Assembly (NCBI RefSeq): GCF_010183535.1
Contig: NC_071330.1
Span: 13,993,717-14,057,716 of the forward strand
Reading direction: 5' to 3'
DNA: 64,000 nt
Origin: Caenorhabditis remanei
Lineage: Eukaryota > Nematoda > Chromadorea > Rhabditida > Rhabditidae
This document shows positions 22,013-32,789 of this stretch, piece after piece. Below the pieces are notes generated by a model. The model searched no databases. It saw only the letters and a list, made by a program, of their open reading frames with translations, and had not been told where the DNA came from. Made by a program: the position numbers and the translations under genes. Numbering within the stretch: position 1 is the stretch's first letter; every line of letters starts with the position of its first letter.

Positions 22013-22040
22013 ACAGTACTGGCCATAAAGAATGCGAAAC
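22013..22040. mobile_element. Solitary Tc1-type end
   Basis: CAGTACTGGCCATAAAGAAT resembles the inverted end of the Tc1-type element at 62420 (CAGTGCTGGCCATAATTC), and TA precedes it. No second end is seen nearby, so this is a fragment. Confidence -1.
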
Positions 22041-23620
22041 TTGAAGTTTTTAGTTGAAAACAGTCAACTTTGTGAGTGTGACCTTTCTACTTCAAAAATC
22101 TTTCTACTTCAAAATACGGGAAAATGTTGAAAATCAAGGCTTCTAGGTAATTTGTCTTTATTTTCAGAGTCCTATTTTTCAGTCAAGTATACAGTAGCGA
22201 GCATAAGTGAGTACCCCTGCATACTTTCATCTGCAACTCTGCTGAAACAAGTCCGTTTTGCATAATTTTTTTTTTCAAAACGAAGCCAAAGTATTCAGCA
22301 ATCAGAAAATATATTTTTTTGAAAAACTTCCATCACTGATTTTTTCGATAATCAATTTTTCCTGATCTTGATTTGAAAATCCGAAAAAAAACTTTCTATT
22401 TTTCTCTTGGAGTTATTGAGTTTTTAATGTCAAAATGATGGAACATGTTCAAATAAACAAAAAATTATGTTGAATTGGCTTCTCAACTCCTGAGCATCGT
22501 GCTAGAGCTCCAGAAGTCAAGAGTAATGCATTCGAAAAAATCTTCATAACTCCTTAAAAAAAGCTTCAAATTAGCCGAAACATGCACCAAAAGACGTGTC
22601 TTGAGTTTTTCTACAAACCAACATCAAAAAATTACAAATTAAGAAAAACTAATTTTTCTAATTTTTTCACTAAAAATTTTTTTTAATTCCTATTTTTTCT
22701 CAATTTCTGGTATTTTCTGGAGGAAAAACAAACATAACTTTCAAATACTGCATGCAAGATGCTTTATCACACATAATAAAACACATTTATGTGTTCCTTG
22801 TTCGTGTTGTAGTCACAAAATACCAGAAATTGAGAAAAAATAGGAATTAAAAAAAATTTTAGTGAAAAAATTAGAAAAATTACTTTTTCTTAATCTGTAA
22901 TTTTTTGATGTTGTTTTGTAGAAAAACTCAAGACACGTCTTTTGTTGCATGTTTCGGCTAATTTGAAGCTTTTTTTGAGGAGTTATGAAGATTTTTTCGA
23001 ATGCATTACTTTTGACTTCTGGAGCTCTAGCACGATGCTCAGGAGTTGAGAAGCCAATTCAACATAATTTTTTGTTTATTTGAACATGTTCCATCATTTT
23101 GACATCAAAAACTCAATAACTCCAAGAGAAAAATAAAAAGTTTTTTTTCGGATTTTCAAATCAAGATCAGGAAAAATCGATTATCGAAAAAATCAGTGAT
23201 GGAAGTTTTTCAAAAAATATATTTTCTGATTGCTGAATACTTTGGCTTCGTTTTGAAAAAAAGTTTAGGCAAAACGGACATGATTCAGCTGAGTTACACA
23301 TAAAAGTACCTAGGGGTACTCACTTATGCTCGCTACTGTATCTCAAAAAAGGGCGGAGTTACCAAAAAGTTGTCAATTACAAAAATGGGAAAAACTTTAA
23401 AAGCTACATGTTGTTAGTTAACAATCTTCAGGTTGTTCTAACCAATTTTGAAATATACCGGTATGAAAAAAAGTTTTCACCAACTATAACTTTTCAAACT
23501 CCCAATATTTTTTGTAAATTCAAAATGTGTTTTTTATTAGTTAACAGCTTTTTTCTAGCTCCGCCTTCTCTTGAGATACACCTCTTCAAAGTCAGAGTGT
23601 CTCGTTTCTCTCAAAATATG
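22040..23620. repeat. Family P repeat hosting a foldback element
   Basis: The left part ends at AGTCAAGTA (22189) and the right part resumes at TCTCAAAAAAGGGCGGAG (23341). Joining them gives the usual family P opening, as at 19715. Confidence -1.
22190..23340. mobile_element. 1.15-kb foldback (TA-flanked) element
   Basis: Ends CAGTAGCGAGCATAAGTGAG and its complement lie next to TA on both sides. The two arms, each about 500 bp, are near-perfect reverse complements (for example AACATGTTCCATCATTTTGA in the right arm pairs with the left near 22425). A unique centre of about 120 bp lies near 22690-22810. There is no ORF. TA targets and CAGT ends point to a Tc1/mariner-type passenger. Confidence -1.
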
Positions 23621-23639
23621 TCCATAATGGAAATTAGGT

Positions 23640-24030
23640 AAATTTTATTGATTTTCAGCAATGAAAATCTCATTCTTTACCTTCAGAATCTTCCGAAACC
23701 TCGGAATAACTTCAAATAAAAGCAATAAATATTAGAATTTAAAAAAAAAATAGGGAGAAGATTGTTCGACAAGCCATTCACTAGGCTATCTTGAATACAT
23801 TCTGATGGAAATATGTGGGGAAGGAAAGATAGGACGTTCGTGGTTGTGTCTCTGTTGGTAACCTTTTTCTATCTCCTTCCAGCTGTCACCGTCATGAATG
23901 TCTCTTTGTTGTGTCTCTTTGTGTGACTTTTCTCACTATTTGTACAACGTGCTTCTGCCAGCTAGCCGGGGGGATATTTCGATAACATGATTTTTCATCG
24001 GACTCATAATATGTAATGTCCCTGTCAAGA
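23640..24030 (+). repeat. Family G repeat
   Basis: Hairpin GATTTTCAGCAATGAAAATC, then CTTTACCTTCAGAATC. The flanking CACTAGGCTATC has one base changed from the consensus. Confidence -1.
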
Positions 24031-24049
24031 AAAATTCAAAAGAATGACC

Positions 24050-24560
24050 TCAATGCGGGTTGCAAAAACACACAGAAGTAATAAGTAAAACAAACAACTG
24101 TATTCACAACGAATTAGCTGCCAGTTTTAGCTAAAAACGATGAGAAACACACAAAATCAAGAGAGAAACCACGTTTTGATATAAATTCAATCTGAAACAC
24201 GCACAACAACACAAAACACAACTTTTTGCGGAATAGCCAATTTATTCCAAGCCCAACTGGCTACAAAATGCAATAAACTCAAGTAAAACAACACAATTTG
24301 GGAATAATACCCAAGAAGAGGTAAGAAAACAAAAATAAAACGGCTTCACAACGGTACACACCGTCGCTACAGCCACAAACTGAAGAGCGAGCCTTCTCTT
24401 TGATGACTTTTCTCTTGCACCACTAAAGCGCCCAGGCACCAAGATTGCGCCAAGCTTTTCTTTTGCGTATTTTGAGTGTTTATGGACTTCGGGAGGGAAA
24501 TTTAAATAAGTCTTTTTAGAGAAAAGACTACACATGACAGAATATTCCGGTGAAACACCG
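24050..24560. other. No recognised feature
   Basis: CACA-rich sequence followed by a minus-strand open stretch with no similarity I can name. It lies downstream of the exonuclease half-gene and may include its former 3' region. Confidence -1.
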
Positions 24561-24572
24561 GACAAATAATCT

Positions 24573-25160
24573 CTAGTAAATAGGGAGACGGTTAATCGCG
24601 ACAATTCTCATCTCACGACGAATGGATTGCAATTGTTCGTAGGACATGTGGTGGGTCCGGACTGGATAGACCATCCGGGAATCCACATCGAATATAGTTA
24701 TCAGAGCCAACCTCGATCCATGGAGGAGTTGCGAATACGTCCCCTCCGCGTCTATGTAAAGAGGCCACGAAGAACCAACTCTGAGTTCATTTTGCATGAT
24801 TTTCACGATTTCAGCAAAGTTGGAAGTGGTATGGTGGTTAATATGGTCGAACTTGTCGTAAGAGTAATCAGTAGGGAATTGCTCGTAGGGGAGGGTTCTG
24901 TAGACATTGATAGACCTTCTCACCAATACTCTCTCCAATTTCCTGAGAAAGTATGCATCCAATTCGATGAGGTCATTGTTATCTCTTATCAGTTCAAACA
25001 GTGCAACTCCCACTCCTCTCGAGAATCCAAATTGTCCTCCAAAATAGAGAATATCCCGGATCGCTCCTGGGGAGAAACGAACTCCTCCGTCCAGCTTACT
25101 CCTCAATTGAGAAACCTTGACATTGTCTTCGGCTCATCCCTGTTTTTTTATTCTGAAAAT
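24573..25160 (-). pseudogene. DnaQ-type 3'-5' exonuclease, N-terminal half
   Basis: The 177-codon open frame ends with SSWPLYIDAEGTYSQLLHGS and RLALITIFDVDSRMVYPV. DAEG has the Asp-x-Glu of Exo motif I in DEDD exonucleases, followed by the expected beta-strand. Upstream residues (GGVRFSPGAIRDILYFGGQF) are not recognised. There is an exon-like start after TTATTTTCAG near 25160, but this frame has a TGA before any ATG, so a frame shift or another exon is needed. The frame ends abruptly in RLPIY: the DNA there (CCGTCTCCCTATTT) matches the family G repeat, so a repeat has truncated the gene before Exo II. The matching C-terminal half is at 27677-27401. Confidence -1.
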
Positions 25161-25390
25161 AAAATCTCTATGGGACACACAAAAATGAGCCAAAAATTAA
25201 TTTGAGAAGTTTTTGCTTAATTTTGACTAAAAAATCAGCATTTTCAGCTCAAAATTCAACAGACAACAGAAAACAGGCAATCCGTCGGATGCCTTCGAGA
25301 AACAACTTCTCAATTATTATGAGCTAAATCGCGAGAAGTGAAATGATAGCAGAAAAACGCCGATTTTCTGGTCAAAACTGAGAAAAAACT

Positions 25391-25560
25391 GAATTTTGGA
25401 CTGAAAATATCGTTTTATAGGTCGAAATTACACAAAATCTGGATTTTGGGCTGAAAATATCGTTTTATTGGTTGAAATTACACAAAATCTGGATTTTGGG
25501 CTGAAAATATCGTTTTATTGGTTGAAATTACACAAAATCTGGATTTTGGGCTGAAAATTC
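25391..25560. repeat. Tandem repeat, 50-bp unit, about 3.3 copies
   Basis: Unit starting GATTTTGGGCTGAAAATATC and including TTGGTTGAAATTACACAAAA. The first copy differs at several positions; the later copies are identical. Confidence -1.
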
Positions 25561-25959
25561 CGATTTTTGAGTCAAAATTAAGTGAAATTAATATTTGGCT
25601 CATTTTTATTTGTTTTTTCATTTGCCTAAACTGTATATCTTATTGCACCGTACTGCAGAAATGATTGTAAATGGAATAAATAATCCATGTTATCATCTTC
25701 TACAAGAAATCTTTATTCACATAATTTTTTGTTATTTTTGTTACTGACGTCAACCCCAGAAAACAAACATTTCCCACTGAGAATTTGGAATGTATGTCCC
25801 ATCAGATTTTTTTCAAGTTTTAAAGGTGTCAAAATGATGTCATACCTCATAAAATTTAGAGAAAAATCCTTAAATTATTTAAAAAGTCATTTTTGAGGCT
25901 TCTGGGTCCTTTTGGCACTGAATTCTCAAAAATCTATGGTTCTGGCGGAACTTTTTTTG

Positions 25960-26240
25960 TCATAAACTAGTTTTCGCGCTGACTTTTTACATTAAAAGTG
26001 CATTTTTTCAGAAAATAAATTCAGAAATTGGTCTCAAGAAACTGATAAAAATCTCGAAGACTGTCTGGCGCATCTTTGACGCGTTTGCTTCTTGATTTTT
26101 TTCTTAACTTGGAGATTCTCATCCTCAATTAAACATAAAACTAAGCTGGTGCGCCTTTGGCGCGTTTTCAGGGGAATTATTTCGCAATTTCATAAGAAAT
26201 AAACTATTTTTACCGTGATTTTTACAATGTTAAGGTTGCA
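25960..26240. repeat. Family C repeats
   Basis: Motifs near 26064 (CTGGCGCATCTTTGACGCG) and 26147 (GGTGCGCCTTTGGCGCG), separated by GAGATTCTCATCCTCAATTA. The same pair occurs at 33.7/34.25 and 37.42/37.5 kb. Confidence -1.
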
Positions 26241-26480
26241 GACATGTTGACTTACCTTCCAAATCCTTCGAAACGTCGAGAAACTTTAAATAAAATAAAT
26301 AATATTAGAATTCAATAAAAATAGGGAAAAAATTGTTCGACGAGCCATTCAGTAGGCTATCTCAATACACACTGATGGGGAAATGTGGGGAAGGAAAGAG
26401 CAAAGACGCTAGTGGTTGGGTGTGTGCTCTGTGTCTCTGTGTGACCTTTATCTTGGTCACCGTCATAAAACTCTCATTTT
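26240..26480 (+). repeat. Family G repeat, short copy
   Basis: Reads CTTACCTTCCAAATCCTTCG, GACGAGCCATTCAGTAGGCT and GTGACCTTTATCTTGGTCAC. Confidence -1.
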
Positions 26481-26746
26481 ACAAAAGGTGTCACTTCGTC
26501 TCTGTGGCTCTTTTCCAATTTGAAAATGCGATTTTCCGTCGAAAAGTAGAAAAAATAAAGATTTTTGCGTAAAAATTGTCTGAAAAGTGTCAAAAAACAG
26601 AAGAGTTTCGTAACGGGTTAACATTTATTGTATTATAAAAAAATAAAACAGGTTATTTATTGAAAGAACAGAAAAAAATAGTAAAAGAACAGAAAAAAGA
26701 AAAATAACTAGAGACGGGAGCAGAGACGGGAGCAGAGACGGGAACC

Positions 26747-26988
26747 TCAGATGTTGGGTCGGAAGTCGGTAAGGTCTGAACTCTGAAAAAATGCTAGAAT
26801 TAACAAATCTCTGAAGAAACAACTCACTATTTGGACGAAGGGTGAGGAGAAGGAGGAGAAGACGTGGACAGAGGGATTGGAGCGTCGGAGGATCTGAAGA
26901 AACATTAAACTTAACGAATCTTTAAAGGAAAAAAACAACTCACTTTTTGGATAGGGAGACGTGGGTGTGGGAGAAGTGAATTTCGAGA
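26747..26988 (-). CDS. Three candidate micro-exons (tentative)
   Basis: Minus-strand exons 26988-26944, 26893-26828 and 26782-26747 are 45, 66 and 36 bases. They are separated by introns of 50 and 45 bases with donors GTGAGTTGTTT and acceptors TTCTTCAG and TTTTTTCAG. All are phase 0 and together are open (SRNSLLPHPRLPIQK, then ILRRSNPSVHVFSSFSSPFV, ending DLTDFRPNI). The Ser/Pro-rich sequence is not recognised. The splice sites are good, but so short a frame is weak evidence. The exon upstream would be the exonuclease C-terminal exon, whose stop lies just before a donor. Confidence -1.
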
Positions 26989-27028
26989 CTGAAAATTAGA
27001 GAATTAGCGAATCTTTAAAGGAAAAGAA

Positions 27029-27386
27029 CATACTTGTCATCCGGGCCGAAACGGGCCGACACGGGCCGGCGCGTAACTCGCGTCAAAATGAATATTATGA
27101 GCTGAAAAATACACCAAAGTGTAGATCTCAACGAGTTCTATCTCCGTTACCTACTACGGGCCGGATGGCTATTTGTTAATGTACCGCGGGCCGGGAAAAA
27201 GTGCCAAAAACGCGAAAATGGCCAAAAAAGCCATTCTAGCCCGGCCCGCGGCATATTAACGAATAGCCATCCGGCCCGTAGTAGGTCACGGACATAGAAC
27301 TCGTCGAGATCTACATTTTGGTATATTTTTCAGCTCATAATATTCATTTTGACGCGAGTTACGCGCCGGATCGGTTGACAAGTATA
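27029..27386. mobile_element. hAT-like element with internal palindrome
   Basis: Ends CATACTTGTCA and TGACAAGTATA. Flanks GAAAAGAA (27021-27028) and GAAAAGAC (27387-27394) match at seven of eight positions. The body is itself a long inverted repeat (GTAACTCGCGTCAAAATGAA and its complement) around GCCCGGCCCGC. It sits just inside a GTATGTC donor on the minus strand, so it may have landed in an intron. Confidence -1.
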
Positions 27387-27400
27387 GAAAAGACATACCT

Positions 27401-27677
27401 TCACATCGCCATACGCCAATTAAAAAACCTCGGAGCCCCAGCTCGGCGAACTGGACGCGGTGGATCTAAATGAAAATTTACAAAAATGTATTTGTATTTA
27501 AAACTTACCGTACTGCCATTCAATATAGCTACCTATATTAAAATAATGCAGTGCCACCGCGTCCATTGCGGCATATTGCTTCTGGTCTTCCCTCAATCTT
27601 TCCACCGTCCAATTACTGAGAGTTTCAGTTTTAATGATCCGCGCGCCTACGGCATCAGCCGCATTCAGGAGTGAGAT
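27401..27677 (-). pseudogene. DnaQ-type 3'-5' exonuclease, C-terminal half
   Basis: Exon 27677-27509 reads NAADAVGARIIKTETLSNWT, then DQKQYAAMDAVALHYFNIG. YAAMD is the Tyr-x3-Asp of Exo motif III in the DEDDy group (WRN/EXD2-like), and LSNW is a usual landmark before it. It joins in phase to exon 27465-27401, reading DPPRPVRRAGAPRFFNWRMA and stopping at 27401. No Exo I or II exon lies upstream: that space is short open debris and a family G repeat. With the 24.57-25.16 kb half this looks like one gene split and reordered, or two copies each half lost. Confidence -1.
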
Positions 27678-27859
27678 CTGCTGACCTATAACTGTTTTTT
27701 GAGGTTTTTCGAGGCGAAAAACGGATGATTGGGTTTTGAGATAAAAATTAGTTTTTTATTGGCAAAATATGGAAGATCATAGTAGGTGACATTGAAAACT
27801 AAAAAAGATTTCTCAAATAGAAAAAATTAACTATTTTTTACCGTGATTTTTGGAATTTT

Positions 27860-28230
27860 AAAGTTGCAGACATGTAGGCTTACCTTCAGAATCCTCCGAA
27901 ACATCGAGAAACTACATATAAAAGTAATAAATATTAGAATTCAATAAAAATAGGAAGAAAATTGGTCGACGAGCCATTCAGTAGGCTATCATGAATACAT
28001 ATTGATGGAGAAATGTGGGGAAAAGACGCTAGTGGTTGGGTGTGTGCTCTGTGTGACCTTTGTCTTGGTCACCGTCTCATTTTTCAAAAGGTGTCACTTC
28101 GTCTCTGTGGCTCTTTGTGTGACCTTTCTCACTTTTAGAATAAACATATGTGTCCCTACCAACAAGCCAGCTAGCCGGGGTGGGGGGGGGGGACATTTCG
28201 ATAACAATGATTTTTTTATGACTCATGATA
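27860..28230 (+). repeat. Family G repeat
   Basis: Complete copy with CTTACCTTCAGAATCCTCCG and an 11-base G run at 28182-28192. Confidence -1.
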
Positions 28231-28239
28231 TGTAGCAGA

Positions 28240-28715
28240 AAATTTCAAAACCCCGCCCCTAAACCCAGCCCCTATGTGGTTAAGGGCGCCTCAAAAAACA
28301 TCTATTTTTGTAAACTCCGCCCGCCTCCCCCTGTGTTATAACTTTGCCATCATATGGTTAAGGGATGGCTTAAAATAATCTTTTTTGGTGAAGCTGGAAA
28401 ATACAGTACGATATGATATAGAATGTTTCAAAAAAAATGTTTCAAAATGTGTGACTGTGTGTTTTGATATCATAAATCAAATAATATTCCCATATTATTA
28501 ATTAAATGTTATTTCACCTTTACACTATTTTGATTTACACCTACCTGTAACTAAAAATATTAAAATAATGAAAAATTGAGTACTGTTTGTATATATATAC
28601 CCCCGGATCTCTAAACCTAGTTTTCAAAATACCCCAATGATGTGAAAACATGTGAGAATTACGAAATATGGAACAATTGTGAAATAACAAGTGTTCATAT
28701 GAATAAAACATGTTA
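28240..28715. other. AT-rich spacer
   Basis: Contains two short CCCCGCCC/CCCCCTGTG blocks near 28250-28340 and otherwise AT-rich DNA. I see no gene or clear repeat. Confidence -1.
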
Positions 28716-28718
28716 AAA

Positions 28719-28891
28719 ATGTGTTCAAAGTTGCTGAATAATGGACGAACCGTTAAGTTATCAAGGTTCGTTTCATTTTCTCGTTTGTTAAATGTAAAAT
28801 TTCTATTTTCAGAATCTATGAATTTTTGGAAAGAAACTACCCTGATGAACTTCTAGAGTACCATGATTGGCTCAAGCAATTGAAAACCTGA
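28719..28891 (+). CDS. Small two-exon gene, 41 residues, unrecognised
   Basis: ATG at 28719 opens MCSKLLNNGRTVKLS. Donor GTTCGT follows 28765, acceptor ATTTTCAG precedes 28813, and the second exon reads IYEFLERNYPDELLEYHDWL and stops at 28891. The two exons are in phase, and AATAAA lies at 28908. The sequence looks like a helical protein segment, and may be a fragment of something larger. An overlapping start (ATG at 28741) would be out of phase with exon 2, which is why I chose this one. Confidence -1.
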
Positions 28892-29090
28892 TTTTCTTTT
28901 TTCATCTGAATAAAAAGTATTTGAATAGAAACTATTTTTGATCTTTTATTTAAAAAAAACATGGAATTCCATGAAAAAAAAGTTATATTATATGAATACT
29001 ATTTTTAAAGGGTTAGGATACTTGGACCAGCCGGTCTTTTTTTGACAATCAAAACAGAAATGTTCATAAACATTATTCAATAGAGATTAA

Positions 29091-29465
29091 TCACTTCCTC
29101 CTCTTCAAGGATGTTGGAATGATTCTTATGACCGGGCGATTAGCAGCTGTTAGTCTTCGTCCATATCGTATCATAAAATACTTTTCAATCGTTATATATT
29201 CTCTCATGAGACGATAAAAGAACATGCCTCGCGAGAACTGCAATATACAAAAATAGTTTATGAGTAATACGGCACGACAAACTTACTTGAACTTCTCAAT
29301 TATAATATTTCCTGGGACTGAGTCTCTTGTACGGTGTAAAAAAGAAATGTTCACCCAGCCTATTTGGTTGAGGCGCGCGTTGACCACGCGTGTTCTCATG
29401 GTTTCCCAATGGGGACATACGCGGTCCAAATATTGAACTAAGATCTCAGCCATCACGAGGAAACA
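29091..29465 (-). pseudogene. Unrecognised gene, last two exons, phase break
   Basis: Exon 29465-29287 follows TTTCTTTCAG and reads MAEILVQYLDRVCPHWETMR and VNISFLHRTRDSVPGNIIIE. Exon 29237-29091 follows TATTGCAG and reads GMFFYRLMREYITIEKYFMI, ending IIPTSLKRRK. Both look like real protein, but the junction is one base out of phase (donor GTAAGT at 29286). I do not recognise the family. No earlier exon is obvious on the minus strand. Confidence -1.
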
Positions 29466-29796
29466 CTGAAAGAAAAGTATGTGAATAAAACTAGCCGAAC
29501 AAAATCTAAAAATGAACAACTTTGTGGAAATGCAAGTACTTTTGTACCCTAGCAGCACATATAACGGCCCACCCACTTTTGACCAAAAAATCCGACACTG
29601 AAAAATGTCGAATGTAAAGCACTATAACAAAGTGGTCTCTCCCACTCCTACAGGTGCTCATTAGGTGTCGCGCTTTTCAAGGGTCAAAAGGATAGACTAA
29701 TTATATGTACACTCCGACATAATAGGCGTCACACCTCGAGAAGACCAACCTCGTCCAATATTCAGACACACCTTTAGAAAAACTGTTTACTACTTT

Positions 29797-30494
29797 CAGC
29801 GTTGGGAAACTATGGACCGGGCCGGCTCCTGTAGAAATTTGATTTTTTTGCCAAAAAAGATAGCAACTGTAGCGTAAGAGAATTTTGACTAATTTTTAAA
29901 TGAAATTTTCAAAAAAAAATTGTGAAAAAATTGTGCACATTTTTTGAACCCGACAGCCCAACCAGGCTTGTTCAAAACCGGAAATCGGAATTTCCGATTT
30001 TTCCGATTTTCCCCGACTTTTTTCGGAAAATTTTTCCGACGGTAAATTTTCCGATTTTTTTTCGGAAAACTTTTCCGACCGGAAATTTTCCGATCAGTTT
30101 CTTCGGAAAATCGTCGGAAAATTTTCGGAAAATTTTCGGAAAATAGTCGGAAAATCTCATTTTTTGAGGTACTGAAAACATGTAAAATACTCGGTTGACG
30201 GGTTTTGGCTATCCGAATGTCGGTCCTGATAATTAATTTGTTTATTTTTTGCTTACTCTCGATAATATTATTGATATTTCAATTATATTCCTTGATTTTA
30301 GGCCCAAATAAATAGTTTTTTGCTTTTTTCCGTAATTTTCCGAATTTTCCGGTTTTTTCCGAAAAAAAATTTCGGAAAAAATTTCGGATATCCAATTTTC
30401 CGAAAAGGAAAATCGGAAAAAAAATTTCGTTTCCGATTTTCCGAAAACTTTTTTCCGAACAAGCCTGAGCCCAACCCGGAATTTCCCAACACTG
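29797..30494. mobile_element. Outer hAT-like element, interrupted
   Basis: Inverted ends CAGCGTTGGGAAA and TTTCCCAACACTG, with GGACCGGGCCGG inside the left end. I find no matching 8-bp flanks (ACTACTTT against TGATATAC), so the insertion is old or the ends are coincidental. The 29963-30467 element is nested in it. Confidence -1.
29963..30467. mobile_element. hAT-like element with TTTTCCG arrays
   Basis: Ends CAGGCTTGTTC and GAACAAGCCTG are exact complements. The exact duplication AGCCCAAC is at 29955-29962 and 30468-30475. Both flanks of the body are arrays of TTTTCCGAT-type units; the centre (30190-30300) is unique and AT-rich. Confidence -1.
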
Positions 30495-30629
30495 TGATAT
30501 ACTAAAATATATTTGAAAAGTACATAATCCGCTAAAAAACGGTTATAGAAACTCTAAAAACTGAAAATGAACTATTTCTTACAGTGATTTTTACAATTTT
30601 AAGGTTGCAGACATATTGGTTGATATATT

Positions 30630-30950
30630 ACTTACCTTCAGAATCTTTCGAAACATCGAGAAACTTCAAATAAAGTAATAAATACTAGAATTCAAAAAAA
30701 ATAGAGAGAAGATTTGTCGACAAGCCATTCAGTAGGCTATCTTGAATACATACTGATGGAAATATGTGGGGAAGGACAGAGAGGGGGGGGGGGTGTTGTG
30801 TCTGTGTCTCTGTTGGTGACCTTCCAGCTGTCTTGGTCACCGTCACGAACATCTAATTAGACAAAAAGGGTCCCTTTGTCTCTGTGTATGTCTTTGTGTG
30901 ACCATTCTCATTATTTGTACAACGTACTTATCTGCTGCCAGCGGGGAAAC
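30630..30950 (+). repeat. Family G repeat
   Basis: CTTACCTTCAGAATCTTTCG, GACAAGCCATTCAGTAGGCT and an 11-base G run at 30783-30793. Confidence -1.
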
Positions 30951-30955
30951 ATCTT

Positions 30956-31200
30956 ATAAGCCTTTACGCGCTAAATAACGCGTCTGAGGTGCGCCAGGTA
31001 CGAAAAATACAACAATACATACTCACCCGCCAATTCAAACGTGTTCGAGGTGCGCCAGTTTAATGTCAACTATTCAGAAAATATATTTTCAGTCAAATTT
31101 TGCATTTTTCCGATCAAAAAGAGCATTTTTAAGCCATTTTCAGAATGAAATCTTTTTGAAAAAAAAATTTGATTCGGTAACGTGAAAATTGTAAAAATCA
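30956..31200. repeat. Family C repeats, inverted
   Basis: ACGCGTCTGAGGTGCGCCAG near 30979 and GTTCGAGGTGCGCCAG near 31042, on the opposite strand to most copies. Confidence -1.
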
Positions 31201-31237
31201 AAAAAATCGGTAATTTCTCATGAAATAGCGTACTTAG

Positions 31238-31790
31238 CAGTGTTGTTGGGAATTCCGACTTCCGACTTCCGGGTTTTTTTCACTTCCAACTTCCGACTTC
31301 CGGATAAGAAATTTCACTTCCGACTTCCGACTTCCGAGTAAGGAATTTTACTTCCGACTTCTGTCATTACATAACGGTGAAATTTCGGAAAAGTAAATTT
31401 CGCAGAAATACATGGAAAAATGGTCTAAAAGGACAGAAAATTGGTTTTTCTTCAGCCAAAAACTAATTTTCCACAGATTTTCGCGAATTTTATGATCTTT
31501 TTCTAGGAGTTTTTGAATCTTTGCGAAAAAATCTAATACCGACTTTCGACTTCCGACTTCCGGGTGTTTTTTTTTACTTCCGACTTCCGACTTCCGACTT
31601 CCGACTTCCGGATAAGAAATTTCACTTCCGACTTCCTGATAAGAAAAATCACTTCCAACTTCCGACTTCCGACTTCCGGGTGTTTTTTTTACTTCCGACT
31701 TCCGACTTCCGGATAAGAAATTTTACTTCCAACTTCCGACTTCCGGATAAGAAAATTTTCACTTCAGGGGATTCTGTATTCAAGTTATGT
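31238..31790. mobile_element. hAT-like element with TTCCGAC heptamers, right end not found
   Basis: Opens CAGTGTTGTTGGGAATTCC, like the inverted ends of 15283-15659, and has four heptamer blocks. The array ends near 31770 in unique sequence and no CAACACTG end follows, so the right side is probably deleted or diverged. Confidence -1.
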
Positions 31791-31861
31791 AACTGCGGAA
31801 TTTTATTATCAAACTTTTTTTTTGAGGACTTTTTACTAAAAATTTAAAAAATTTAAAGATG

Positions 31862-32623
31862 ATTGGTGAGAAAAAGCTGGCGTACATCCCATGGATTGGA
31901 GGGAGACCCGCAAGTGTTGAATAACTCATCTCTGAAAAAAAATTACGCTGAAATTAGCGATAAGAGTATTGTATAACCATACCCTGTGTATCCCTGTCAT
32001 TACTCCCGCGAAGAAGTCTGTCGAGAGTTGGTTTTTCCGGTACCTGGGAAAGAGAATATTGTTTGAAGTCAGAGGATAATCAAACATTTGAAAAAAAAAA
32101 CCCCAGATTACAGTATTATTCTCAGAAGACAAAAAAAACCACTATTTATATGGGGGAGGGTCTGAGGATTTTTTGGTGGTGCGCTCTCAAATATAGACGC
32201 AGAGAAGCTAGACTGTCTGGTTTCTCTGCGTCTCTCTTTTCTCACAGAAACATTTGCTATTTCTATTTTAACTCAGCGGGGTGAATAGCTATCAAAAAGT
32301 TTTCAACTACAAAAATGATTAGTATACATTTTTTTCACATTTTTTGCAGTTAACAATTTTTTGACAACGTCTCAAAGATTAGTATCTCGCAACTACATGA
32401 AGTCTACCACAAAAGTTTTATGACTCTAATAGTTACGCCACTTTACAACTAATCTTTTTTTTGAAAACGCTTACCGGGATGACCAATCGATGATCGGCAG
32501 TCTTCTTTTCACCGCTTTTTTGAAGCCGTTCCTGGTGAAGACGAGGCCAAAATTTTTGACCTTTCGCTTCACCCAATTATCGCCATCTTGCCTGCCATAT
32601 CCGTGAAGGCTATCGTACTCTTC
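31862..32623 (-). pseudogene. SLC26 (SulP) anion transporter, N-terminal fragment
   Basis: SLC26 proteins move sulfate, chloride or bicarbonate across membranes. Exon 32623-32475 reads YGRQDGDNWVKRKVKNFGLV and RRLPIIDW. It joins in phase to exon 32043-31983 (YRKNQLSTDFFAGVMTGIH). A third block near 31935-31862 reads MSYSTLAGLPPIHGMYASFF, the conserved first-helix region. The usual Gln-Gly before MSY and the clean joint to it are lost. Only about 90 of roughly 700 residues remain; the rest is replaced by the heptamer element at 31.2-31.8 kb. The family call is firm. Confidence -1.
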
Positions 32624-32789
32624 CTGAAAATAAAAAATAGAATATTCTGATATTATTTGAGTTTTTTTCAGCAAAGCTATCAGTTTTTCGAAAAAAAACT
32701 GAATTTAACACAAATTTAACCATTTTTAGGGGCTTTTTACAACAAATCTACTAATTTCAACTTGAAAACACTCAAAAAATTAAGATTTA

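Noticed and set aside
24242..24604. 120-codon minus-strand ORF
   Set aside because: It starts inside the truncated exonuclease and family G-like junction and shows no recognisable content.
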